From Acholoe squamosa (taxonomy: Eukaryota > Annelida > Polychaeta > Phyllodocida > Polynoidae), in assembly GCA_949317995.1 (NCBI GenBank), contig OX439052.1, forward strand, positions 38,999,932 to 39,063,931: a DNA stretch of 64,000 bases, in the 5' to 3' direction. A program made the translations under genes and the position numbers. Of the stretch, positions 1-11,300 are shown piece after piece; the stretch's first letter is position 1, and every line of letters starts with the position of its first letter. The notes beneath the pieces are model-generated. The model did not search any database. It saw only the letters and a program-made list of their open reading frames with translations, and was not told where the DNA came from.

Positions 1-3000
1 GGTGAACAACACCTTCCCCCGCACCTGGACCACCGTCCAGGGGCCCGTCCAGTATGACTGAAGCTTTGGAGAGACGCCCTTACTCTTGAGCGGGTGGTAG
101 TAGAAGACTGTGTCCCCCTCCACTATGCTCACTGCCCCTGCCCTCACATCATAGTTACGCCTCTGCCTCTCTACGGCCCGACCCAGCACTTCCCGAGCAT
201 AGTGAAAGGTTTGGGCCATCTGCACCTGCAGCTCCGCCACATATCCTTCCAGGGAGCTCGGCGGGGGCCCCGCCGGATAGAGTAGAGCCAAGGGGGTGGT
301 AGTCTCTCGGCCCATCATCATCCTATTGGGTGTTATGTTAGTAGAGGAGTGAGCAGAGGCTCTGTATGCTGCCATTACATAGGGCAATTTCCTGTCCCAG
401 TCCCTCTGGTCCTTGGCTACCGTGGTGGCCAACAGCATCTCTATGGTTCGGTTAGCCCTCTCCACCATCCCATCACTCTGGGGGCGGAAGGCACATGTCC
501 TAGTCTGGCTAACTTCCAACAGCCTTAGGACCTCCTGGAACACCCCCGACTGGAAATTACGGCCCTGATCGGTGTGGACCGTCCCCGGGGGTCCCAGGCG
601 GCACACAAACTCCTCCACGAAGACTCTAGCCACCGTTTCTGCCTGCTGGTCCCTCATGGCATACGCCTCTGTCCACTTGGTGAAATAATCGGCAATCACC
701 ATAATGTACTTGTTCCCTTCCCTCGTCATTGGTAGGGGGCCCATGATGTCCATGGCTACCCTCTCCATAGGCAGACCTACCGCCACGTGCCCCATGGGTG
801 CTCGGTGGGGTGGCCTGGCCGACTTCCTCCTCACACAGGGTTCACACCTGGCGCACCACCAAGTGGCATCCCGCCGAAACTCGGGCCAGTAGTAGCTATC
901 CTGAAGACGCCGGATGGTTCTGTTCCGCCCCAGATGCCCCCCCAAGCTTGAGCCATGCACCTGTCGGAGGACCTCCTCCCTCGTAGCTCTGGGGACAGCT
1001 ACCTGGAACCTTGACTGCCCCGCCGGCTCCACCCACCACCGGCCCAAGATACCGTTTACCTCCCCCAGCAGGTCTCTCTGGGCTGCCCACGCCTTCAGTT
1101 CGTAGCCAGCCCCACCCAGTTCCGCCGGGTCCACCTCCTCCCCTTCTATCCACCTCTTCACTTGCTGCAGGATGGGGTCAGCCGCTTGCTCCTTTTCCCA
1201 GTCCAGCTCCTCGGGGGAAGCTATCTCAGCCGGCGAGGGGGACTCCCCTACTGTTTCTGGGGGTGCTTCCCTCCTCCGCCCCTGAGCACGAGTGATCACT
1301 CTGCACACTTCCATTCCCGCCTCCTCTCTCCCACACTGTCTGCACGGCCTACGAGATAAGCCATCAGCATTCCCGTGAAGTTTCCCCGCCCTATGCTCTA
1401 TCCTTAGGTCGTAGGTGTCCATCACTTGCAGCCACCGAGCGATTTGCCCCTCAGGTTCCTTAAACCCCATTAACCACCGGAGGGACGCATGGTCTGTCCT
1501 TACTCTCGTAGGCCGTCCTATCAAATAATGCCTGAACTTCTTCAGAGCAAAGACGATGGCCAGCAGCTCCCTTCTGGTCACACAATAATTCCGCTCCGCC
1601 TTATTTAGGGTGCGGCTAGCATAAGCCAAGACCCGTTCGTGCCCCTCCTGCTCTTGTGACAGGACTGCCCCCAGTCCGATGTCACTGGCGTCGGTGTCCA
1701 GTCTCAGTTCCCCCTCCTGCCGAGGAAAGGCTAGGATGGGGGCTCTAATAAGCTCCTGCTTCAGATGCTCGAAGGCCAGCTGGCAGTCTCGGTCCCATTC
1801 AAACTTCCTTCCCTTCTCTGCCAGGCTGGACAGGGGCTTGGCTACTGCTGAGAAATCTTTGACAAAATTTCGGTAGTACCCGGCTAACCCCAGGAAACTG
1901 CGCACTTCGGTGATATTCTGAGGGGTGGGCCACCCCTCCACCGCCTCTACTTTGGCTGGGTCGGTGGCTATCCCCTCCTCACTCACCATATGCCCCAGGA
2001 ACATCACTCTCCTTCTGGCCAATTGGCACTTGCTTGGTTTGATCTTAAGCCCCGCCTGGATAAGCCTGTCCAACACCTCCCCCAGCCGGTGGAGGTGCTC
2101 TTCAAAGGTAGCTGAGAAGACTACGACGTCATCCAGATATACTAGGCAGGTCTCCCACTGTAGGCCCCGCATCACCACCTCCATGACTCTTTCAAATGTC
2201 CCGGGTGCATTGCATAACCCAAAGGGCATACGGCGGAACTGAAACAATCCCCGGTGGGTGGCAAATGCAGTCTTCTCCCTGTCCTCGGTGGCTATGTCCA
2301 GCTGCCAGTAGCCACTAGCTAAGTCCAGGGAGGAAAACCAGGCAGCCCCGGCCATGGTGTCGAGGCAATCCTCTACTCGAGGCAGCGGGTAAGCATCCTT
2401 GACAGTGACAGCATTTAGCCGCCGATAATCCACGCAGAACCTCGTTGTACCATCCTTTTTTTTTACTAGTACAATGGGGGATGCCCAGGGCCCCGCCGCC
2501 GGCTCTATTACCCCCGCTTCCAGCATCTTATCCACTTCCTCGTCTACCACCTGACGCCTGTGAGGTGCCAGCCGCCTCGGCGGCTGCTTCAGTGGAGTTG
2601 CGCCCCCCGTGTTGATGTGGTGCCGAGCCAGCGTAGTATGGCCCCTGTCCTCCGGCCCCAGCTGGAATGCGTGGATCCTGCTCCTGAGCAACGTGGCCAA
2701 TGCCCTCCTCCTGTGCGCCTCAGTCCCGTCCACCAGCTCAGCCACCACCTTCCTCCCTTCCACCAATAGTTCCTGCTTTCCCACCACACGACACCTTCCG
2801 CCGATCCCCCCTTCGCCAGCCTCCACCGAAGTCAGGGTTCCCAGCGTTTCGGCGCGGTGGATTGTCACGGCTTCCCCACCCGGGTTCAAAACCCGCACAC
2901 ATGCTTGCCCTTCCTCTGGGACTATCAGCCCTCGCCCCACCAGGAACAAGCTACTCTTTCCCACCGATTCCGCCTTTTCCACCATCCCTTCCTGCCCTTC

Positions 3001-3536
3001 AGGCCAATCCCCTAAGACCTGGCCCTCCACCAGCGCTTCCTGCCCGCCGGCTACCACCGCCGCTCTGGCACACACGATCCTCCGGACCAGCCCTTCCAGA
3101 TTCGAGTCCCCCCCCGACCACGTCACCGATGCTCCCGCCATATCCACCTTGATACGGTGGTCCCTCAGGAAGGAAGCTCCCAAGATGGCTTCATTGCCAA
3201 TCTCTGCTACTGTAAACGTGGTAGTTGTGATTGTAGACCCCAATTGAAAGCTTCCGGTGAACTTCCCTCGCACCACCATGGGCCTGCCGTCGGCGTTAAA
3301 GATGTCGTTTTCGGCGGGATCCAAATCGGGGTATCCCCCTGCCCGTCTCCACCAGTCCACTGACAACAGGTTAAGGGACGACCCAGTATCCACCAACAGC
3401 TGTACCTCCTTTCCGCCTATCTTCCCAGCCACTATTATCCCATTACCCCCTTTTTCCTGTCTCCCCTGCACCCTCTCGTCCGGCCATCTCTTCTCAACCC
3501 CAACAAGGCCGCTGGTCAGGGTTGATTCTAGTTTTC
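1..3536 (-). CDS. pol: Pol polyprotein, partial (protease, RT, RNase H, integrase)
   Basis: This is the -1 reading frame relative to gag, entered at the GGAAAAC site (3531-3537). In order along the minus strand I read an aspartic protease motif LVDTGSS (near 3390), an RT with FSSLDLASGYWQ and the catalytic YLDD (near 2130), an RNase H with LDTDAS (near 1690), an integrase zinc-binding HHCC region (near 880-980) and integrase core segments including TDQGRNFQ and FRPQSDGMVERANR. The frame stays open through position 1, where an integrase C-terminal region is cut by the window edge. Pol is made as a Gag-Pol fusion, so it has no start codon of its own. It replicates and integrates the element. 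I saw no stop in the stretches I translated but did not check every codon. Confidence 0.92.
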
Positions 3537-3537
3537 C
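3494..3537 (-). promoter_or_regulatory. Candidate -1 ribosomal frameshift signal, gag to pol
   Basis: The minus strand reads G GAA AAC (3537-3531) in the gag frame, directly followed by the gag stop TAG (3530-3528). After a spacer of about five nucleotides comes a perfect 7-bp stem, TCAACCC with GGGTTGA (plus coordinates 3494-3500 and 3519-3525), with an 18-nt loop. Pol is open in the -1 frame across this point. Heptamer, short spacer and stem is the standard form of retroviral frameshift sites. GGAAAAC is not the strongest known heptamer, so use of the site is inferred. Confidence 0.65.
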
Positions 3538-4949
3538 GCCGGGCGGGAAGCGCTTGGCGGAGCTGCGTCCACTTTCCTCTCGGCGTCTCCCCCCTTCTTC
3601 AGTTTGGGGCACTCCCTCTTAAAATGGCCCTCCTGCCCACACTGGAAGCAGCCTGTTCGCCTCCGGGTGGTCGCCTGGGACCCTGCATCTACCTTCTGGC
3701 TCAGCTCCTTCATCATGGCGGCCATCTCGTCCATCTTGGTGCAATAAGTTGTCATCTTCTCGGTGAGGGAGGCGTCGGCGGCTCTCACTTTGAACTTGTC
3801 TACCCCTTCCCGGTTGATGGTCTTCAGATAGGCCTCCGCCCCTATTGCTGTCATAACAGCCGCCTGCAGGTCCTTGGGCTGCGTCTGATATACCCACTGC
3901 CTAAGCTGACTGTCTCCCAAAGCGGACAGGAATCGGTCCAGAACCAGTGCGTCCACCGTCTTTGCATCGGCGTCGGGGTAAGCCAGCCGTGTGTATTTTG
4001 TAAGTTCCTCTTGCAGAGCCTGTAACGTTTCCCCCGGCTTACGCTCCCTGGTTCGGAGGAGCGCTTTGTAAGTTTCCATCTGATTAGGCGGTTCGAACCT
4101 GAGTTCCAAAGCCTCCCTCAGCTGCCGGTACCCTTCCGCCGTAGCTGGTTTAACCCCTGTAAGCAATCGCCGGGCCGGTCCTGTTAGGCTCAACCCAAGA
4201 AACATTCCGGCCTCCTCGGGTGTCCACCCATTAACCCTTACGCACAAATCAAAATGATTGAAATAGTCCGCCAAATCACCCGTCCCATCAAATTTGGTAG
4301 GTTTAATAATTGGCTTCCGCCCCTCGGCTGGTCCGCACTCATCTCCTCCTCCTCCGGTCTTCCCCCTCCCCCCTCTACCGGCGACGACACCTTCTCCTTC
4401 TCCTATCTCTCCCTCCTCCACCGGAGGCGTCCGGCCCCTCCGTGGGGGAATCAGGCGCCTTCTCAATCCCTCTCTCCTTTCCACTCTCACCTGTTCGGGG
4501 GGCTCTCTTCGTGCCCGACCTCCCTGACCCGCCTCCGGTTGTCTCCCGTTTACCTCTCTGCCCTCGTCCACCGGGCGTTCCTTGAACTCTACTTCTTCGT
4601 CCCCCTCAGTATCGCCCTCAGCGTCCTCGGGTAATTTAGGTAAGTAGATCTCTCCCCATTCAGCCTCTCTAGCCTCCTCCTTCACCTCCTGAGCCCTTTC
4701 CTCCTCTCCCTCAGGCAGTTGAGGTTGCACTAGGGGTGTTCTCTCATCCCAATCCCACCCCTCTGCGGCTCTTCCTTCTGTCACAGGGGTTCCACCGATC
4801 ATGGGAGGCCGCCCCAACGCCATCTCCGGTTTTCTCTGGCGGCCTCTCACCCCCTGTGGTCCACCCTCCGCCCCTTTTTTTCCATTCTCGTCCTTCTTTA
4901 CTGCAGACCTCAACTCCATTTTCTTTTCTCCAGATCCTCCCTCAGCCAT
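3528..4949 (-). CDS. gag: Gag polyprotein (473 aa) of the first Gypsy element
   Basis: This is the structural protein that forms the element's particles and packages its RNA. Residues 1-200 are acidic and low in complexity. A retrotransposon gag domain follows at about 205-380, with the family-like stretches PTKFDGTGDLADYFNHFD and WTPEEAGMFLGLSLTGPARR. A CCHC zinc knuckle (CFQCGQEGHFKREC) lies at about 434-447, followed by a basic tail. The ATG at 4949-4947 is the first good start after the LTR and primer site, leaving a leader of about 50 nt. The stop codon immediately follows the GGAAAAC frameshift site. Confidence 0.95.
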   Translation of the reverse strand: MAEGGSGEKKMELRSAVKKDENGKKGAEGGPQGVRGRQRKPEMALGRPPMIGGTPVTEGRAAEGWDWDERTPLVQPQLPEGEEERAQEVKEEAREAEWGEIYLPKLPEDAEGDTEGDEEVEFKERPVDEGREVNGRQPEAGQGGRARREPPEQVRVERREGLRRRLIPPRRGRTPPVEEGEIGEGEGVVAGRGGRGKTGGGGDECGPAEGRKPIIKPTKFDGTGDLADYFNHFDLCVRVNGWTPEEAGMFLGLSLTGPARRLLTGVKPATAEGYRQLREALELRFEPPNQMETYKALLRTRERKPGETLQALQEELTKYTRLAYPDADAKTVDALVLDRFLSALGDSQLRQWVYQTQPKDLQAAVMTAIGAEAYLKTINREGVDKFKVRAADASLTEKMTTYCTKMDEMAAMMKELSQKVDAGSQATTRRRTGCFQCGQEGHFKRECPKLKKGGDAERKVDAAPPSASRPAEN

Positions 4950-4997
4950 TCTTCGATCTCACCGGACGCAGGTTCGTAAAAAAAAATATTAAGAACA

Positions 4998-5009
4998 CCG
5001 CTGTCACCA
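4998..5009 (-). other. Primer-binding site of the first Gypsy element
   Basis: One base inside the LTR the minus strand reads TGGTGACAGCGG. It starts with TGG, as expected for pairing with the CCA end of a tRNA primer. I did not identify the tRNA. Confidence 0.6.
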
Positions 5010-5010
5010 A

Positions 5011-5349
5011 TGTAGCGCCCGTTCGTATTATGAATGATCGAAGAACACAACCCGTCAAGTAACATTAACTCGCTTGGTTTATTGCCCTGGCACTCCTTGG
5101 CCACACCATCTAAATGCTGTCTGTGGGTAGAAATGTCGTCTGCAACCTCCTCCGGGAGCTAGCTGCTTGACTGTTCACCTCGGGCTGTCGGCTGGATCTG
5201 ACCTCCGGTGGAACTAGTCGCGCTTTATATACAAGTCTCCACCGGGACGCTGCCTCTCGTGCAGCGTTCCGGCGGACTACTCCCGAGCGTTGAGACTTTC
5301 CCCGAATGACTGCGTGGCAGTCATTCGGCGGCCAAGCCTCTCCGCTACA
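5011..5349 (-). repeat. 5' LTR of the first Gypsy element (339 bp)
   Basis: The LTR starts with TGTAGCG and ends with CGCTACA, giving TG...CA ends inside a perfect 7-bp terminal inverted repeat. On the minus strand it contains a TATA box (TATATAAAG, near 5223-5231) and an AATAAA polyadenylation signal (near 5078-5083) in the expected order. The partner LTR is outside the window, so the target-site duplication cannot be checked. Confidence 0.88.
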
Positions 5350-5386
5350 ATACATGTACGCCTGTGATGTTTTATTCCCACTACAG

Positions 5387-8300
5387 AAGACATAACCTTT
5401 GACCATGCACCGAACCCCCAGAACCCAGTGGCAGGTAGTACTGCCTTAATAGAGTGCCGTGTAAGTGGTCAACCCAAGCCCATAGTATTGTCATACTAGT
5501 GATTGGCATGATCAAGTTGTCATATGAGAAATATCATAAGACTAGTGGTATAAAGTGTAATTATCTCAAGGCTCTTATAAATAGTGTTATTTCCAGTTGT
5601 CACTGGTTTATTCAGCTTTAGGCAACATGTAAGAAATATCAATCATACAGTAGTTAGTATGTAGGTAATTTGTACATACAGTAAACATACAGTAATTTAT
5701 AAAGTACAATGTTCAGTTCCACTCCACCTGTGAGGTATTAATAATACAGTGTCCAGCATAGTTCTAGGTGGGTTCCCACACCTAGCTCCTGACCTGCTGC
5801 TTAGAGGAATAATGTAATAATGGATAACTTTACCCTCTGGTGGAAGTCTTGAAGAAGATAGCCTCTGGCCACTAATGGTAGGAAACCAATGCCTGTCTAG
5901 CATAGTTTCACCATAGTGCAGTGGTATAGCAGGTAGCAGGAGATGACTGGAGATGTTACCTCTAGAGCGGTTCTTGGTGATGTGTCTTCCTGGAGGTGCA
6001 GACAGGCTATTTGTAGCAAATCTTGGAAAAGCACCTCCAGACTGACTGGAGCCAGCAGCATCTGCCTAACTCTACAATTGTTTGAGGGGATCCTTTCAAG
6101 TGTCACAGGGGGACAAAGGACCCCCATGGACGCCGCTATGGCCCCCATTGTCTTGGTCGGTTCTGCATCTTTAGACCCTCATATCTCGGCCGTTTATGCG
6201 TTTATAACCGCCATTTTGGGCATGCGCGGAGTTGAATATGCCAAGTTTATAATGCCCGCTGGATAGGCGCGTAATTCGCGCCGGTTTGTCTGTGGTGCAC
6301 TCGGAGCTCCTTTCAGTCTCCATGGCATAACTTCCTTAATACTGGGAGTTCCGCCTTGATCTTGGGCTCATTCTGACCGTCTAATTATGGGCTTTCCATA
6401 GAATTTTTGATATTTGACCTAGGTTGCTCAGGAGCGACGCTAGAGCGACCGGAAGGTTATGGCGTCGTGCTTATGTAACCCATTGTTCAGTCCTTAGAGT
6501 GCTCAGACACTCATGACGGCGTCAGCGGTGCTCAGGCACCCGTGACGGCCGGTTGCATTCACTTACAAGTTATTAATTTGTGCATTGAACCATGAGGTCG
6601 CACACTGAGACCCTCATTTTTATTATATTGTGCAGTGAACCATTAGGTCGGAGCCTTTGATGTCAGAGAGTGTATGTAACTGACCTGGCTGGTGTGCAGT
6701 GGGGCATGAACGCTCTTATGTAAAGTTTGAGCGCTCTTATAGCTCTTAGAACCAACCTATGTATTAATTTCATAGATATTTCTTTGATTAATACAAAATA
6801 TGTTAGAATTTATGGAATAATAAAATGGTATATGATAGAATACTCCCTCTCCCCCGAAAGAATGCGAAACTCCGTCATTTCGCCGAGGGAATGTACAATT
6901 TATACAATTTTTACCTTATTTTGGAGTTATATACTGTTTTGTAAGAGGATTTGAAGTGATGGGGAGTGCTTCAAATGCAATTTTTGTGGTAGAGCTTTGT
7001 CAGTATAAACAATTTTCTCCTGGGTATAAGTACATTTCCGAGTTTCTATATCTTACCATACCATAGCTTATTTGCTTATGTAACATCAATATTGGGTACA
7101 ATTTTCCATTTTTATGTACAACATACAATTTGGCAAATAGTGTGCAATTTTGGCATTTAATATTCAATTTAGCGTGCAAATTGAACATAAATGACAATTT
7201 CAGTGTGCAAATTTACAATTTCGCGTGTAATTGCGTTCAATTGACAATTTCAGTATGCAAATATATAATTTTTGCGTACATTTGGCAATTTAAGTGTGCA
7301 AATATATAATTTTCGCGTATATTTGGCAATTTTAGTGTGCAAATATATAATTTCGCGTGCATTTGGCAATTTTAGTATGCCAATGTATAATTTTGCGTTC
7401 AATTGATAGTTTCTGTATGTACAAATATAATTTTGCGTACAGCTTGGATACACATAGAAATGTTGATTTTCTAAAAATCTGACTTCAGTGTATGAATTGG
7501 GTACAGACATACAGTATAATGTGCAACATATAAATCAAATGTAAATTGGATACAACTTACAATCTAGTGTGCAAACATACAATTTTAGTGTGCAAATAGG
7601 GTACAAGCGTACAATCTGGTGTGCAAATATACAATTTTAGTGTGCAAATTGGGTACGAGCGTACAATCTGGTGTGCAAACATACAATTTTAGTGTGCAAA
7701 TTGGGTACAAACGTACAATCTAGATTACACTATTCAATTTATGGGATTTGAGACAAATTTTTCCGAGGGCCGGAAAAACAAAGTACTTCATGTACAATAG
7801 GCTTGTTTGTCTCTGAGTTACTCATTGATTTTGCTATATGGGTGTATTAATTGGCAATTTCGGCAGTGGGCCGCTGCTTAATTGACTATTCCCCTAGCCT
7901 TTTGAGTATGTGTCCCTGAAAGAGATTTATTTGGTGAGTATCTTAAGTAAACATGTTTTATGTCAACAATTTTCTCAACAATTTTTTTTTTTTTTTTTTT
8001 TCATTCATTTTTCCAACAATTTTCTTGGATACCTAAAGTGTGTTACTTTAAGTAAACCTTGGCATAGTATACAAGTGCTAGTGGGTACAAAAACTGTCTT
8101 AGTTATCTACCTGCATTCATGTATATTAATGTTAGATTTGTACAATTTTACAATTTGTAATTTGCAATTTCGCAATTTTGCGCGTATATGTGCGCATTAA
8201 TCATTGATTTTTGTGAGAATACCATAGATTTTCATATTATACATCAACAAGTGGCTGTGTATATAAATTTTTTTTTTTTCTAATACTTTGATAATTTCAT

Positions 8301-11300
8301 TGACAGTGGAGGTGTGTCAGGAGTGAGATGTGAGTCTCCTCCCTGGTGTGCTCATGCAGTGGTGGCACTTGAGGTGTTAGGTGCCAGATTTTGGCATGTG
8401 TCTGTGGCAGTGCCTAGCTTGGTGTCAGTGGACAGTTCAGGGTGGGGGGGGGTGTGTGTGTGTCCATTTAAGGAGTGTGTGGCTGGTATTGGAGCATCAG
8501 TTCCTCTCTGGAAGTCACTGTTGTAGTACCATGGCCCACCTACAAGCTCTCTTTGCTCTGCCTGTCCCCCAGGTGATGGAGGTGGGGAGTCCAGTTAGGG
8601 CCCTGGTTGAGTCTAACCAGACCATCCATTATGGGTACATAGTGAGTAATTTCAAGGAGATCATTGAGCATGGTGATGTGATGGTCTGTAATTACTCCTG
8701 CCATTATTTCCTGGGCTCAGCCTTGCGTCGGGGGGCCACTGTGGCCCTTCTGACTAGGGCCTTGGGCAATATGGGTTTCTGGCCCATGGATTATAACCTA
8801 GGGCCGCGGGAGCGAGTGCTATGGGATTATTTGTTGGCGGCATCCCTCCTCGATCTTGCGGCATCCGGGAATCCATCCACGGCTGCCGAGTATGGACTGG
8901 GGATGCTGGAGGCCCGGCTCGCTGAGTGGGAGCAGGATCACGGCCATATGTATGGCTCGGACTCGGCCCCGGACTCTCCCATTGATGTTGAACCCGAGGA
9001 TCTGTGGTAGGATCCCGACTGACTGAAACCTAGGGTGTAAAAACCCGCCATCCCAAAGGCCCTTTTCAGGGCCGGCAAATTGTCCGAAAAGTTCTGAATA
9101 CTGTCTCTGATGTGTTGTCTCCTGGTGGTGGACTGGGGGCAGCCTAGGCTGTGGGCAGTCTAGGCTGTTTCCACAGTCACCGGGGAGGGCTGGTGGTTTA
9201 GAAAATTAGCAATAGTCTGCATGTTTGACCTTGCGGTCTCCTCCTGTTGTTCGTCAATAATTATATCTGTTGTATTTTCCAGTGCTGTCATGGTCACCGG
9301 GCTGGTGCCACAATCATTCTGGAGAAGCATGGAGTAGTACAGTCCTTTGTTTTTAAGGGCTGGTATAGTGCTGAACCTAGTGCGCCAAGGTAGGTGTATC
9401 ACCTGAGGGAGGTGATAAGCAAATTCTCCTCTCTGTGTTGTTATAACTGCTGGTCCATTCCAGGTAAATATAGCCTTAGGTAGTGGGAAGGTTTTAACCA
9501 CTATATCCTTATAGGTAGGGGCAGCTGCTGATTTAATCTCATCAAATTCATGTGGTATTGGCCTCAAGGGTAGCGCGAAGTTTGAGTCTCCACAATATAT
9601 TTTAAAATATATTGTGGGGTTTGTGCGCTTGGCCACATTTTTCTTGCCACAGTGTGTCTGTGCAAATTTCTTAAGGTACTTCATTATTCTGTAGGCTGAG
9701 TAGATGGTCAGGGTGAATAATATAGCAATTATCAGGGTGTGGGTTTCCTGAATTGTGAGGAAGGGGGTGTGGGTTTCCTCTGTAGGGGTTAATTTGGTAG
9801 GATTCTTATCTGGGAGCAATTTGTGTAGGGGCAGCTCGGTGACTAGTCTGAATGCTTTGGCTGTAGGCAGGTAGGCTACAGTCCCTCCTAGTCTGTATAA
9901 TTTGAGTAGTATGTATACTATAAAAATGTGAGCTGATATCCCTAGGATGAGTGCTAAGCCTTGGAAGATTGGATGCTCTGTAACTCGACGTAGGTATGAT
10001 TCCTCGTAGCGCGTTTCCATTTCCTTATTAAGGTTGGAGGCATCTTTTAATACTGTTTTGGCAAAGGGCTCTAAATTTAGTTGAGTAATATCATCCATGA
10101 TTGGATTTTCCTGTAGTTTTTCTAAGGTTCTAGAAAGGTTTACTACTGGGAAATTTGGAAGATTCTCTCTTTCATCTGGTTTGGTTTCAGAAATTTGGTT
10201 AAGTGCTGCCATGAATGGTAAATTAATTGTCTTGAGAATGTAATGAAATGATAAGGTTGAGTTACAGGGCAACCTTGTGTTTGGAAGAGAAAATTCTCCT
10301 ACACTGATTGTGCACCCACAGGGTACACCTATGATTGAGTAGGACTGGGCTTTTCGAGTTTCAGACGTTTTACCATGGCAGTTGATAAAGTAATGGGGTT
10401 CATTAGTAGTGACCAGATACTCATCTTCAGAAATGGAAATAGCATGGGTGGTAGGTGCTTGCAGTGGTGAAACTGTAAACTTGCAATGTTCCTTAATCTG
10501 TTGAGCCTGGTTAGTAAAAATGGCTACAGGGCATGTAGGCCTGTGTTTATAGATTCTACCATTTACATCTCTGCATACTTTTACTGTAGTACCTTCACAT
10601 GCCTGCATATCTGCTGAGTCCAATTCGATAAATAATGATTCATCGTAAGATACTGCTAGAAACTCAGTTGTGGTTTGTAGTTTGGTGACTCCTCTGGTGG
10701 GGGTCTCCTGTGTGTCTATAGGCATGGGTGATGTAATCATTTGGTACAGTTTGAAGGTTGAGGTGGTAGATTGAATTATAATGTCCAGATGAATATATAT
10801 ATGGTGAGCTGAGTAAGTGTATGAGGTCAGCTTCTGTGAATAATAGAAATCTAAGTCATTAATTGCGACTTGTGCTCCAGGGTGTGTAATCCTAAGTTTG
10901 TTATTAATGTCAATTAGGTATCTAGCAAGGTCTGAGGGTGGTACTATATCAGGGGTTAGGATCCCTGATGATAGCATCCTTAGGGCTGCATTTGTCCTTT
11001 GCAGTGATTGAACTGTATTCATTCTTGCTGCTATGATAATTAGTGCATCATTTAATACTTGCATTTTCTCCCTTTGAGTTTTCTCGTGCCTTGAATATGA
11101 GTCAAGTGACCTGGACAAGTTAGAGGCCCACAGGTTGACGGTGTCACCTATGGTGTTGATTGTGCTGTCCAGTACCTTCTTATCTTGGATGTATGCTTTG
11201 ACAAACTTATCTTGTCTGTCTGTGATCTTTTCAATGAGATTAGCTGCTTCCTGATCCTGTTTAGCAAATTTTCTTAGTATTTCATCTATGTTCTTGAGCT

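Larger units (their letters stand above)
1..5349 (-). mobile_element. Ty3/Gypsy LTR retrotransposon, 5' half (truncated by window edge)
   Basis: On the minus strand the order is LTR (5011-5349), primer-binding site, short leader of about 50 nt, gag, then pol with protease, RT, RNase H and integrase. This is the Ty3/Gypsy order, with integrase after RNase H. The second LTR would lie left of the window. The segments of pol that I read are open, so the copy looks young. Its right end is only 37 bp before an Ig exon of gene A, so it sits in the last part of a gene A intron, opposite in orientation to the gene. Confidence 0.93.

Noticed and set aside
2609-3247. 212-codon plus-strand ORF
   Set aside because: Shadow of the GC-rich pol frame on the minus strand, which carries clear protease and RT motifs.
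4254-4634. 126-codon plus-strand ORF and neighbours
   Set aside because: Shadow of the gag frame; low-complexity composition mirrors gag codons.
5943-6266. 107-codon plus-strand ORF in the LTR (repeated at 20764-21087)
   Set aside because: Its presence in both LTRs follows from LTR identity, so it is not independent evidence; start context and composition are ordinary and no domain is seen.
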